A DNA stretch of 64,000 bases, from positions 4,030,001 to 4,094,000 of the forward strand of contig NZ_LT629750.1 in the NCBI RefSeq assembly GCF_900105125.1, read 5' to 3'. The notes beneath the pieces are model-generated. The model made no database searches. It was not told the DNA's origin and saw nothing but the letters and a program-made list of their open reading frames with translations. Origin of the DNA: Bradyrhizobium canariense (GTDB lineage Bacteria; Pseudomonadota; Alphaproteobacteria; Rhizobiales; Xanthobacteraceae). Shown here in pieces: positions 46,192 through 54,691 of this stretch. The position numbers were made by a program, and so were the translations under genes. Each line of letters starts with the position of its first letter. Within the stretch, counting starts at the first letter, position 1.

Positions 46192-46668
46192 TCACCGGGC
46201 GTCGCGAAGGAGGTCAATCGACACTTGCGATATCCAAGCTCCCGGCGACTCCATAACGAACGATTGGTGTGTCCCTTTAGTACGAACTGTCAGCAAAGCA
46301 GTGATTGTATCTCCCTCGACTTTGGCGTCGATAACATCGTTGACGTACTGGCCGGAGACCTTGCCTCCCTGACGATATTGACTTTCAAACCAGTTACCCG
46401 AAAGCGAATTACCGTTTTGATCGATATTGGCACTCAGGTCCATTTTGTAGGCATCGCTGGCACATCGCACATTCATTTTTAAAGACTGACCGGCGTTTTT
46501 GGAAACGTAGTCAACTTTGCACCGAACACGTTCGCGCGGTCCATCCGACGGCTTCATCGATCCCTTGCCTGACCATGAGCCGGCTATGCCATCAAAGCTC
46601 TGCTGGGCGCAGGCCGGCGCGACGGCAAGAAACGTGATCAATAAAGAGCATTGCAGAATTCGACGCAT
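46192..46668 (-). CDS. Exported hypothetical protein
   Basis: 158-residue protein with a signal peptide (LLITFLAVAPACAQ, cleavage near residue 21). A small beta-rich domain follows: GIAGSWSGKGSMKPSDGPRE, two Cys residues (RVRCKVDY, MNVRCASDA) likely forming a disulfide, and LSANIDQNGNSLSGNWFES. The pattern resembles small lipocalin/META-like exported proteins of rhizobia, but no named family is certain. It lies on its own, leftward, between another exported protein and lpxD. Confidence 0.65.
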   Translation of the reverse strand: MRRILQCSLLITFLAVAPACAQQSFDGIAGSWSGKGSMKPSDGPRERVRCKVDYVSKNAGQSLKMNVRCASDAYKMDLSANIDQNGNSLSGNWFESQYRQGGKVSGQYVNDVIDAKVEGDTITALLTVRTKGTHQSFVMESPGAWISQVSIDLLRDAR

Positions 46669-46819
46669 AACCGCTCCGACATCTCGATCTCATGATAAAG
46701 GCGAACTTACTCACACCCAGAGACAGAACCACCTCGTGATGGCTCGATCAAGGCGCTGAACGTTACACCGCGTTAAGTAGAAATACTCCGAAATGAACCT
46801 GCTGTCGGAATGGCTGTTT

Positions 46820-47842
46820 CTACCGCCGTCGTGCCAATTTCTTCAACGTAGCAACTTGTCGGAAGAAATCCGGCTTACGTTGAGCCGGGCTACCGAGCAT
46901 GATCGCTTTTGCGGGGACGTCCGATATTACGCCAGCCTGCGCGCCTATTTTGGCTCTCGACCCAATCAAGATATGTCCCGCGATCGCCGCTTGGCCGCCT
47001 ATTTGAACAAAGTCCTCAATCGACGCCGATCCGGCAATACCCACTTGCGCCACGATCACACAACATCGACCGATCGTTACGTTATGACCGATCTGGACTA
47101 GATTATCTATGCGCGTGCCTGCACCAATCACAGTATCTCGCGCCGATCCACGGTCGATCGTTGTATTGGCACCTACCTCGACATCATCCCCCAGAATGAC
47201 CCGCCCGAGTTGCGGCACCGCCACAAACCCATCTTTGGTTGGCGCGAAGCCAAAGCCCTCTTGTCCTATTCTCGCGCCGGGGTAGACACAAACGCGCGAT
47301 CCCAGCAATGCGTGGCTGAGGCTCGCTTGCATTCCGATGTGGCAGTCTGGACCGATGACTACGCCAGCACCGATGACGACGCAGGCTCCGATCCGACAAC
47401 CCGGGCCGATCCTGGCACCCGCGCCAATGACGGACAGCGGTCCAATTTCTGCCGAAGGATCCACCAGTGCATTCTCCGCGACAACAGCGGAAGAGTGCAC
47501 CCCCGGGCTAGTTGGCGGTGCCGGATGGAACAACGCCGCCACACGTGCCCATGCTGCATAAGGTTCAGGAGTTACAATTGCCGCCGCGGAGACAGGTACG
47601 CTCGCCTGTAGATTGGGATGTACAATCACCGCGCCAGCCAAGGTTCGCGTGAGCACCGACAAATATCGTCGGTTATCCAGAAAACTGACGTGGCGTGGAC
47701 CCGCCGTCTGCAAAGGCGCCACACCGTCCAGACTGAAACTTTGACGTGACACCGATCCACGTGCAATGTTTGCGACAGTTGTAAGATCGTGCGGTCCACT
47801 ACACGGAAAGAATCGAGGATCGCCTATCGACGCTGAAATCAT
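46820..47842 (-). CDS. lpxD: UDP-3-O-acylglucosamine N-acyltransferase
   Basis: 340-residue left-handed beta-helix acyltransferase that adds a 3-hydroxyacyl chain to the 2-amino group of UDP-3-O-acyl-GlcN in lipid A synthesis. The N-terminal uridine-binding domain ([20 protein letters not shown], then [11 protein letters not shown]) precedes hexapeptide repeats. The catalytic His region is seen in [19 protein letters not shown], and the family block [20 protein letters not shown] is present. The length is typical (about 340). It is not in the usual bamA-lpxD-fabZ-lpxA cluster here, so it may be a second, accessory copy (inference). Confidence 0.92.
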   Translation of the reverse strand: MISASIGDPRFFPCSGPHDLTTVANIARGSVSRQSFSLDGVAPLQTAGPRHVSFLDNRRYLSVLTRTLAGAVIVHPNLQASVPVSAAAIVTPEPYAAWARVAALFHPAPPTSPGVHSSAVVAENALVDPSAEIGPLSVIGAGARIGPGCRIGACVVIGAGVVIGPDCHIGMQASLSHALLGSRVCVYPGARIGQEGFGFAPTKDGFVAVPQLGRVILGDDVEVGANTTIDRGSARDTVIGAGTRIDNLVQIGHNVTIGRCCVIVAQVGIAGSASIEDFVQIGGQAAIAGHILIGSRAKIGAQAGVISDVPAKAIMLGSPAQRKPDFFRQVATLKKLARRR

Positions 47843-48148
47843 CTTGGGTAAATCACTGGCGCGTTTTCACGTATCATCTGAGACGGCCACATTACTCTTG
47901 GATGACAGTTCAACGATCGCATTTGCGCCGCTACCGAAACACGAATTTTGGTCATAACGCACGATCTTTCCACCGACACAAACGTGTGCACCCACATAGC
48001 AGCGCCCGTTATTATCGCATTTAGTGTGATCAGAGCGGATTAAATTATATTAAAAACATTTCTGAACAATTCTGGCTCACCGAATCACGGATCGCGCGCA
48101 ACACAGCGTCACATGATGGATGCGCCGGTGATCGAAGTATGATCACCA
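47843..48148. other. Divergent intergenic region
   Basis: Between leftward lpxD and rightward tetR. AT-rich at about 48010-48070. No gene recognised; promoters for both sides are expected here. Confidence 0.35.
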
Positions 48149-48907
48149 ATGATCCAAAGCGCGTCGTTGCCGGCTCAGCATGCGGCAAAAACAGGGAAGG
48201 ACCTCAGCTTGTCCGAAGCAAAGAAACCCGGGCGCAAGAGCTCAGCCAAGGCGGAGCGGCGAGCCGATATGATGGAGCAAATACTTGATGCCGCCGAGTT
48301 CCTCTTTTCCAGAAACGGCCTTTATGGGGTTACGTTAAAAGACGTCGCAAAACGTATCGGCGTGCATCATACGCTGATCAACTATTATTTCGAGGACAAG
48401 AAGAAGCTGTTCGATGCCGTCTTCGCCCGACGCGCGGTGATAACAAGCGAGCGACGCATGAGGCTGCTTGATGAATATGACAGGACGACTGGAGGCAAGC
48501 CCTCGGTTGAAGGAGCTCTCCGCGTGTTCCTGGACAGTGACCTCGACCTTTACATCGAGGGAGGCGAAGGCTGGAGGAATTACGGCGCATTGGGGGCACA
48601 GGTAGCCAACACACCCGAATGGGGTGCCGAAATGATGGACCAGCATTTCGATCCCGTGGTTTTGCGCCTGATCAATCTCCTCAAGAAGGCGCTTCCGGAT
48701 TGCGCGGAAGCGGACATCTTCTGGGGATATCACTTCGTAACCGGGGCACTGATGCTCACGCTCGCGCAAACCGGGCGCATCGACAAGCTCTCAGGCGGCT
48801 TGTGCAAGTCTAATGACTACGCCGCTGTGAAGGAGCGGATGGCGACTTTCATGGCGGCTGGATTTCTTGGCGTCTGCGCGCGTCGAAAAGCCGAAAGGAG
48901 CATCTGA
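48149..48907 (+). CDS. TetR-family transcriptional regulator
   Basis: 252-residue regulator. A basic N-terminal extension of about 35 residues precedes the TetR DNA-binding domain: MMEQILDAAEFLFSRNGLYG, then the helix-turn-helix VTLKDVAKRIGVHHTLINYY and FEDKKKLFDAVF. The C-terminal ligand-binding domain is all helical (about 110-250). The gene is followed by a promoter and a perfect palindrome at 48915-48961, then a broken SDR gene and the Liv-type transporter operon, which it probably controls (inference). Ligand unknown. Confidence 0.88.
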   Translation: MIQSASLPAQHAAKTGKDLSLSEAKKPGRKSSAKAERRADMMEQILDAAEFLFSRNGLYGVTLKDVAKRIGVHHTLINYYFEDKKKLFDAVFARRAVITSERRMRLLDEYDRTTGGKPSVEGALRVFLDSDLDLYIEGGEGWRNYGALGAQVANTPEWGAEMMDQHFDPVVLRLINLLKKALPDCAEADIFWGYHFVTGALMLTLAQTGRIDKLSGGLCKSNDYAAVKERMATFMAAGFLGVCARRKAERSI

Positions 48908-48914
48908 AAGGGCC

Positions 48915-48961
48915 TTGCGGGGAAGGAAATCCTGTGAATATGATATTCACTCACTAGTGAG
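48915..48961 (+). promoter_or_regulatory. Promoter with adjacent palindromic operator
   Basis: ttgcgg at 48915-48920 and tatgat at 48939-48944 are 18 bases apart, a plausible sigma-70 promoter. Six bases later the perfect 12-bp palindrome ctcactagtgag (48950-48961) covers the probable transcription start, as expected for a TetR-type operator. The regulator gene ends just upstream at 48907. Confidence 0.5.
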
Positions 48962-48991
48962 CTAATGAATAACGATTGAGAGGAAGCGCGG

Positions 48992-49259
48992 ATGAAGCGG
49001 CGGGATCGCGTTGCGATCGTCACAGGCGCCGGCCGAGGATTGGGATGATGTCATGCGACCATGTTGGCCGGTCTGGGCACCAAGATATTGGTGAACAACG
49101 AGCGCAGAGCGTGTCGCCGCAGAGATAAACGCCGACGCGTGGTGAGGCTGTCGGCGTCGCTGTTTTTGTCGCCGATGAAAATCGGATCACGCAGATGGTG
49201 AACCGATGGCGGCTCGGGGACGCATCGACATTCTCATCAACGCAGCCGATCGAAACTGA
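48992..49259 (+). pseudogene. Broken short-chain dehydrogenase gene
   Basis: From ATG 48992 (with AGAGGAAG upstream) the frame reads RDRVAIVTGAGRGLG, the SDR cofactor motif. A TGA at about 49045 interrupts it, after which CHATMLAGLGTKILVNN continues in the same frame. Later blocks (VAAEINADA, VGVAVFVADE, GRIDILINAAD) are in shifted frames, and the remnant ends at 49259. The catalytic half is missing. An intact ancestor probably was the first gene of the transporter operon. Confidence 0.75.
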
Positions 49260-49436
49260 CATCCATCAAGACCCTTCAGAGGAGAAAGGCATCTCACAAC
49301 TGGTCACAACTGGCCGGCGGCGTTTCCAAAGAAGAAACACGCACGGAACCATCCAGGCACGAGCGGCCGTCGTTATCATTCGAGAAACGGTTCCCGTTCA
49401 AGGGAGCGAATGGTTAGTCCAACGAGGAGGAAATTC
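49260..49436. other. Leader of the Liv-type operon
   Basis: Remaining spacer between the SDR remnant and the binding-protein gene. It ends with a strong ribosome site (aacgaggaggaaattc) before ATG 49437. No further feature recognised. Confidence 0.4.
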
Positions 49437-50678
49437 ATGAGGAAGACACTTGCGATGACAGCACTCGCGCTGTCCGTGCTCAGCGTAACCGCGATGTCGG
49501 CGGCGGCCGAGGACACCGTCAAGATCGGTTACATCGATCCACTTTCGGGCGGCGGCGCCAGCGTCGGCGAAGTCGGCCTGAAGACCTTCCAGTTTCTCGC
49601 CGACGAATTGAATGCCAAGGGCGGCATCCAGGGCAAGAAGGTCGAAATCGTCCCGCTCGACAACAAGACAAATCCGCAGGAAAGCCTGATCCAGGCGCAG
49701 AAGGCGATCGACGCCGGGGTCCGCTTCCTGACCCAGGGCAACGGCTCGGCGGTGGCCAGCGCGCTTTCCGACTTCGTCACCAAGTACAACGAGCGCAATC
49801 CCGGCAAGGAGGTGCTCTATTTCAACTATGCCGCGGTCGATCCCATCCTGACCAACGCCAAGTGCAGCTTCTGGCATTTCCGCTGGGACGCGAACTCCGA
49901 CATCAAGATGGAGGCGCTGACCAATTACATGAAGACGGTGCCTTCGATCAAAAACGTCTACCTGATCAATCAGGATTACTCGTTCGGCGAATCCGTTCGC
50001 TCGACCGCCAAGGCCATGCTGGCCGCCAAGCGGCCGGACATCAAGATCGTGGGCGACGAATTGCATCCGCTGCTCAAGATCACCGACTTCGCGCCTTATA
50101 TCGCGAAGATCAAGGCGTCCGGCGCCGACACCGTCATTACCGGCAACTGGGGCCAGGATTTCGCACTGCTGTTGAAAGCGGCGGCCGACGCCGGACTGAA
50201 GGTGAACTGGTACACCTACTATGCAGGCGGCACCGGTGGCCCAACCGCGATCAAGCAGGCCAACCTCGATCATCAGGTGTTCCAGATCACCGAAGGCATC
50301 GCCAATATCGATAATCCCTCCTCGCAGGAATTCGAGAAGGCGCTCCGCGCCAAATACGACTTCAGCCTGTTCTATCCGCGCGCCGTCAACGAGATGCGGA
50401 TGCTGGCGGCGGCGGCTGACAAGGCCAAGTCGCTCGATCCGGTCAAGGTCGCTCAGGCGCTCGAAGGCCTGGAGTTCGAGGTGTTCGACGGCGGCAAGGG
50501 TTATATGCGCAAGGACGATCACCAATTCTTCCAGCCGATCTATATTTCCTCGTTCGGCGATCGCAGCGCGAAGGAGCCGTTCGACGAGGAGAAGACCGGC
50601 TGGGGCTGGAAGCTGGTGGCGAAGATCGACACGCCCGCGACCGAACTTCCGACCACCTGCAAGATGGAACGGCCCTGA
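49437..50678 (+). CDS. Branched-chain amino acid-type ABC transporter substrate-binding protein
   Basis: 413-residue periplasmic binding protein of the LivJ/LivK (Peripla_BP_6) family. The signal peptide is MRKTLAMTALALSVLSVTAM with cleavage near AAAED. The mature start is VKIGYIDPLSGGGASVGEVG, with KVEIVPLDNKTNPQESLIQA following. ATG 49437 with AGGAGG upstream is preferred to ATG 49410. It delivers the ligand to the LivH/LivM permeases encoded next. The family transports branched-chain amino acids but also amides, aromatic acids and others, so the ligand is not certain. Two Cys in the mature part (KCSFWHF and TTCKMERP at the end) may form a disulfide. Confidence 0.92.
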   Translation: MRKTLAMTALALSVLSVTAMSAAAEDTVKIGYIDPLSGGGASVGEVGLKTFQFLADELNAKGGIQGKKVEIVPLDNKTNPQESLIQAQKAIDAGVRFLTQGNGSAVASALSDFVTKYNERNPGKEVLYFNYAAVDPILTNAKCSFWHFRWDANSDIKMEALTNYMKTVPSIKNVYLINQDYSFGESVRSTAKAMLAAKRPDIKIVGDELHPLLKITDFAPYIAKIKASGADTVITGNWGQDFALLLKAAADAGLKVNWYTYYAGGTGGPTAIKQANLDHQVFQITEGIANIDNPSSQEFEKALRAKYDFSLFYPRAVNEMRMLAAAADKAKSLDPVKVAQALEGLEFEVFDGGKGYMRKDDHQFFQPIYISSFGDRSAKEPFDEEKTGWGWKLVAKIDTPATELPTTCKMERP

Positions 50679-50700
50679 CCGTTGCAGCGTTACCCGTCCG

Positions 50701-50720
50701 CTCCGAAAAAGCTTTCGGAG
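50701..50720 (+). terminator. Intercistronic hairpin
   Basis: ctccgaaa / tttcggag (8-bp stem, four-base loop) lies between the binding-protein gene and the permease gene. There is no T-run after it, so it more likely stabilises the upstream mRNA or reduces read-through than ends transcription. Confidence 0.45.
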
Positions 50721-50750
50721 CGGACGCGTCCCTAATCCCGGCGGTGCGTC

Positions 50751-51698
50751 GTGCTTGAACTGATCGTCATATCCACGCTCAACGGCGTCCTGTTCGGCAT
50801 GTTGCTGTTCCTGATGGCGAGCGGGCTCACCGTCATTTTCAGCATGCTCGGCGTTCTCAACTTCGCGCATGCGAGCTTCTACATGCTCGGGGCGTTCTTC
50901 GGTTTCCAGATCAGCCGCTGGTTCGGCTTCTGGCCGGCGCTGCTGATCGCGCCCCTGCTGGCCGGGATAATCGGCGCCGGCGTCGAGCGCTACGGCCTGC
51001 GCCGCGTGCACCGAAACGGCCACGTCGCGGAGCTGTTGTTCACCTTCGGCCTCGCCTTCGTGATCGAGGAAGTGGTGCAGATCATCTGGGGCAGGAGTCC
51101 GGTCGATTACCGGGTCCCTGCGCTTTTGGATTTTCCAGCCTTTACGATCTTCTCCACCAACTATCCCGCCTACAAGATGTTCATGCTGCTGGTGTCGATC
51201 GTGATCTTCGTCGGGCTCCTGCTGGTGCTGAAGAAAACGCGGATCGGGTTGATTGTCCAGGCCGCACTGACCCATCCGCATATGGTCGGCCATCTCGGCC
51301 ACAATGTCGGGCGCATCTTTATGCTGGTGTTCGGCGTTGGCACCGCGCTCGCCGCGGTCGCCGGGGTGATCGCCGGCCCCGCGCTGGTGACGCAGTCGAA
51401 CATGGCCGGACTGCTCGGTCCGATCCTGTTCGTCGTGGTCGTGGTCGGCGGACTGGGCTCGCTGCCCGGCGCCTTTGTCGCCTCGCTCCTGATCGGTCTG
51501 GTGCAGACCTTCGCGGTATCGATGAACGGCTCGCTGTCCGGCGCGTTCGGTCCGCTCAGCCCCGCCTACGCATCGACCTGGCTCGCCGACATCTGGGACG
51601 TCACCATCGCGCAGATCGCACCGATCGTTCCCTACATGATGCTGGTGCTGGTCCTGATCTTCCGCCCGATGGGACTGCTCGGGACACGCGACACATGA
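50751..51698 (+). CDS. ABC transporter permease, LivH type
   Basis: 315-residue inner-membrane permease starting at GTG 50751. About eight transmembrane helices; the family block LNFAHASFYMLGAFFGFQIS is near residue 40, and GPILFVVVVVGGLGSLPGAF near residue 225 contains the coupling (EAA-like) region contacting the ATPases. It pairs with the LivM-type permease through a four-base gene overlap. A run of shadow frames on the opposite strand reflects GC bias only. Confidence 0.92.
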   Translation: MLELIVISTLNGVLFGMLLFLMASGLTVIFSMLGVLNFAHASFYMLGAFFGFQISRWFGFWPALLIAPLLAGIIGAGVERYGLRRVHRNGHVAELLFTFGLAFVIEEVVQIIWGRSPVDYRVPALLDFPAFTIFSTNYPAYKMFMLLVSIVIFVGLLLVLKKTRIGLIVQAALTHPHMVGHLGHNVGRIFMLVFGVGTALAAVAGVIAGPALVTQSNMAGLLGPILFVVVVVGGLGSLPGAFVASLLIGLVQTFAVSMNGSLSGAFGPLSPAYASTWLADIWDVTIAQIAPIVPYMMLVLVLIFRPMGLLGTRDT

Positions 51699-52996
51699 GC
51701 GAGATCGCCGCAAGCGCCGCGCCGCCGCTGCCGACCACCGCCGAACGGCTCAAATTCTATGGATTGTGGGTAGCCGCCGCGATCGTGCTTGTGCTGCTGC
51801 CGAATCTCTTCAGTTCCGGCGGCTCGCTGACGACGTTCAGCCTGATCGGAATCTCCATTATCTTCTCGCTGTCCTACAACATCCTGCTCGGCCAGACCGG
51901 CATGCTGTCGTTCGGGCATGCGGTGTATTATGGTCTCGGCGGCTTCCTGGCGATCCACGCCATGAATATCATCGTGGGCAACAAGCTGCCCGTCCCGCTG
52001 CCTGTTGTTCCCCTGATCGGCGGCCTGGCCGGATTGTCGTTCGCCGCCCTGCTCGGCTGGGTCTCGACCCAGCGCTCCGGGACGGCGTTCGCCATGATCT
52101 CGCTTGGCGTTGGCGAACTGATCGCCTCGTCCGCGCTGATCCTGCGTACTTTTTTCGGCGGCGAGGCCGGCGTCTCCACCAACCGCACCAAATTGCTGAA
52201 ACTGTTCGGCTGGAGTTTCGGCCCACAAGTCCAGATCTACTATCTGGTGGCGGCATGGACGCTGATCGCGGCGATCGCGATCTACGCGCTGACCCGCACG
52301 CCTTTGGGACGCATGTGCAACGCCGTGCGCGACAATCCCGAGCGTGTGCAGTTCGTCGGCTACAACCCGCACGTCGTCCGCTATCTGGCATTCTGCTTCG
52401 CCGGCTTTTTCGCCGGGATCGCCGGTGCGCTGGCGGCGATCAATTTCGAGATCGCCAATTCGGCCTATTTGGGCGCGGAGCAGTCGGGCACGGTGTTGTT
52501 CGCAACCTATATCGGCGGGGTCGGATTTTTCATCGGCCCGATCGTCGGCGCGATCTTCGTCACGCTGCTGTCGCTTGGCCTCAGCGATCTCACCCAGGTA
52601 TGGCAACTCTATTTCGGGCTGATCTTCATTGCCGTGGTGCTGTTTGCGCCCGGCGGTATTACCGGGCTATTGATGATGCACCGTCCGCTGGTGAAGGCTG
52701 GCACGTTGCCGATGCTCCTGCCGAGCTACCTGATCGCGCTGGTGCCGACACTGGCGATGATCGCAGGCCTGATGCTGTCGATCGAGACCATCGTGCATTA
52801 CACCGTCAATCCCGGCGACGACCCGCACATCAAGGCGTTCGGCGTCGGCTTCGATGCGGCGAGCCCCTATATCTGGGCACTGGCGGCTGTTCTCCTGATC
52901 GGCGGCTTTCTGGTTGCGCGCATGACCTGGAACTGGGTCGGGCACGCCTGGGATAATGCAGCCGCCATGGCGCGTGACAAAGGAATCGCCGCATGA
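51695..52996 (+). CDS. ABC transporter permease, LivM type, with C-terminal extension
   Basis: 433-residue permease. The family blocks SYNILLGQTGMLSFGHAVYY and GRMCNAVRDNPERVQFVGYN are conserved, and GVGFFIGPIVGAIFVTLLS marks the C-terminal core. LivM proteins are usually about 320-360 residues without extra tail; here about 90 additional residues include two extra hydrophobic helices (about 345-365 and 390-412) separated by a periplasmic-type loop. Overlaps the upstream and downstream genes by four bases each. Confidence 0.9.
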   Translation: MSEIAASAAPPLPTTAERLKFYGLWVAAAIVLVLLPNLFSSGGSLTTFSLIGISIIFSLSYNILLGQTGMLSFGHAVYYGLGGFLAIHAMNIIVGNKLPVPLPVVPLIGGLAGLSFAALLGWVSTQRSGTAFAMISLGVGELIASSALILRTFFGGEAGVSTNRTKLLKLFGWSFGPQVQIYYLVAAWTLIAAIAIYALTRTPLGRMCNAVRDNPERVQFVGYNPHVVRYLAFCFAGFFAGIAGALAAINFEIANSAYLGAEQSGTVLFATYIGGVGFFIGPIVGAIFVTLLSLGLSDLTQVWQLYFGLIFIAVVLFAPGGITGLLMMHRPLVKAGTLPMLLPSYLIALVPTLAMIAGLMLSIETIVHYTVNPGDDPHIKAFGVGFDAASPYIWALAAVLLIGGFLVARMTWNWVGHAWDNAAAMARDKGIAA

Positions 52997-53742
52997 GCGC
53001 CGCGATCGAACTGCGCGGGGTTGAAAAGAGTTTTGGCAACGTCGCCATCATCCGCAACATCAATCTGACCGTGGCGCAGGGCGAGCGCCACGCGCTGATC
53101 GGGCCGAACGGCGCCGGCAAGTCGACCACCTTCAATCTGATCAGCGGATATACGGCGCCGACGTCCGGCAGCGTGCTGCTGCGCGACGAGGTGATTTCCG
53201 GCCTGCCGCCTTACCAGATCAACAGGCGCGGCCTGTCGCGGAGTTTCCAGGTCACCAACGTCTTCGCCAATATGAGCGTGTGGGAAAACCTGCGCTGCGC
53301 CGTGCTGTGGTCGACCGGCCACCGCTACGCCTTCTGGAAGAATGTCGATAACCTGCCTGAGGTGCGCGAACGTACCGCGCAGATTCTCGCCGATATCGAC
53401 CTCACCGCGCGGCGCGACGTACCCGCCGGCCTTCTGACCTACGCCGAGCAGCGCGCGCTGGAAATCGGCATCACGGTGGCCGGCGGCGCCGACGTCATCC
53501 TGCTGGACGAGCCGACCGCGGGAATGAGCCATGCCGAAACCGAGCGCGCGGTCACGTTGATCCGCCGCCTGACCAAAGGCCGCACGCTATTGATCGTCGA
53601 ACACGACATGAGCGTGGTGTTTGGCCTTGCCGACCGGATTTCGGTGCTGGTCTACGGCCAGATCATCGCCTCCGGCACGCCGGAGGAAATTCGCGGCAAT
53701 CCGAAAGTCCGGGAAGCCTATCTCGGTGAGGAAGTGGCATGA
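52993..53742 (+). CDS. ABC transporter ATP-binding protein, LivG type
   Basis: 249-residue ATPase. Walker A is GPNGAGKSTTFNLISG, the signature region is LTYAEQRALEIGITVAGG (usual LSYGEQR), Walker B VILLDEPTAGMSH and the His-loop IVEHDMSVV follow. It is predicted to form a heterodimer with the LivF-type protein on the LivH/LivM permeases. Since the partner has a substituted Walker A lysine, this subunit may supply the main ATP hydrolysis (inference). Coupled by ATGA overlaps on both sides. Confidence 0.92.
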   Translation: MSAAIELRGVEKSFGNVAIIRNINLTVAQGERHALIGPNGAGKSTTFNLISGYTAPTSGSVLLRDEVISGLPPYQINRRGLSRSFQVTNVFANMSVWENLRCAVLWSTGHRYAFWKNVDNLPEVRERTAQILADIDLTARRDVPAGLLTYAEQRALEIGITVAGGADVILLDEPTAGMSHAETERAVTLIRRLTKGRTLLIVEHDMSVVFGLADRISVLVYGQIIASGTPEEIRGNPKVREAYLGEEVA

Positions 53743-54437
53743 TGCTGGAGATCGCCGATCTGCACGCCTATTACGGCAAGAGCCATATCCTGCAGGGCGT
53801 CGACATGCATATCGACGCCGGCGAGGTTGTCAGCCTGCTCGGGCGCAACGGCGTCGGCCGCTCCACCACGGTCAAGGCGATCATGGGCGAAGTGCCGCCG
53901 CAGGGCTCGATCAAGTTCAAGGGCCGTGACATCGCGGGCCTGCCCAACTACCGGATCGCGCATCTGGGCTTGGGCTACGTCCCGGAGCACCGCGACATCT
54001 TCCCCGGCCTGACGGTGCGGCAGAACCTGATGCTCGGCATCAAGGATACCAGGCGCGCGGGCAAGTGGCGGCTCGATGACATGCTGGCGATGTTTCCCAA
54101 CCTCGCCGCCAGAGCCGATACCGCGGCGGGCGTGCTGTCCGGCGGCGAGAAGCAGATGCTGACGATCTGCCGCACGCTGATGGGCGACCCCGAACTGATC
54201 ATGATCGACGAGCCCACCGAGGGGCTCGCGCCCCTGATCGTGCAGCAGGTCGGCGATTTGATCGCCGAAATCGCCCGGCGCGGCGTCGCCATCCTGCTGG
54301 TGGAACAGAAACTCTCGATCGCGATGCGGATATCGCACCGCATCTATGTGATGGGACACGGCCGCATCGTGTTCGAGGGCACGCCGGCCGAACTCAGGCA
54401 GAACTCGGCCGTCAGCAAGGAATGGCTGGAGGTCTGA
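53739..54437 (+). CDS. ABC transporter ATP-binding protein, LivF type, with Arg in Walker A
   Basis: 232-residue ATPase. The Walker A motif reads GRNGVGRSTT: the normally invariant lysine is Arg41 (codon CGC at 53859-53861). All other motifs are intact: signature LSGGEKQMLTICRTL, Walker B LIMIDEPTEGLAP and the His-switch-region LLVEQKLSIAM. The family position is clear from HAYYGKSHILQGVDM and YVPEHRDIFPGLTVRQNLML. The substitution would be expected to weaken ATP binding/hydrolysis at one site; it may be a conserved property of this subfamily in related bacteria rather than a mutation (recollection, unverified). It ends the ABC operon. Confidence 0.92.
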   Translation: MMLEIADLHAYYGKSHILQGVDMHIDAGEVVSLLGRNGVGRSTTVKAIMGEVPPQGSIKFKGRDIAGLPNYRIAHLGLGYVPEHRDIFPGLTVRQNLMLGIKDTRRAGKWRLDDMLAMFPNLAARADTAAGVLSGGEKQMLTICRTLMGDPELIMIDEPTEGLAPLIVQQVGDLIAEIARRGVAILLVEQKLSIAMRISHRIYVMGHGRIVFEGTPAELRQNSAVSKEWLEV

Positions 54438-54446
54438 TTATTTAGT

Positions 54447-54463
54447 CCCGGATCTGATCCGGG
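54447..54463 (+). terminator. Short inverted repeat after the Liv operon
   Basis: cccggat / atccggg around a three-base loop, ten bases after the LivF-type stop. No T-run follows, so termination strength is doubtful. Confidence 0.3.
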
Positions 54464-54691
54464 TATCGACTTGTCGACATGAACGAAGTCGCAGGCTGCG
54501 CTCAGCCAGCCTCGCCATCATTAATCGGTTCGAAACCGGATAAGAGCTGGCGTAACCGCTGCCTTGACGAATGTCTTCGCTTGAGGGAAGAGCGGACGTC
54601 ATCCCTGGCCCAGTCTGCTTGTGACGAGGCCGCGAGCCAGAGACACGCATTGAAAAGACACGCATTGAGAATGCAAACCCTGCGAGAGATC

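Noticed and set aside
49398..51713. A 771-codon open frame on the minus strand
   Set aside because: It lies antisense to the well-supported binding-protein and permease genes; composition (Asp, His, Gln, Arg and Glu rich, no family motifs) is typical of a GC-bias shadow.
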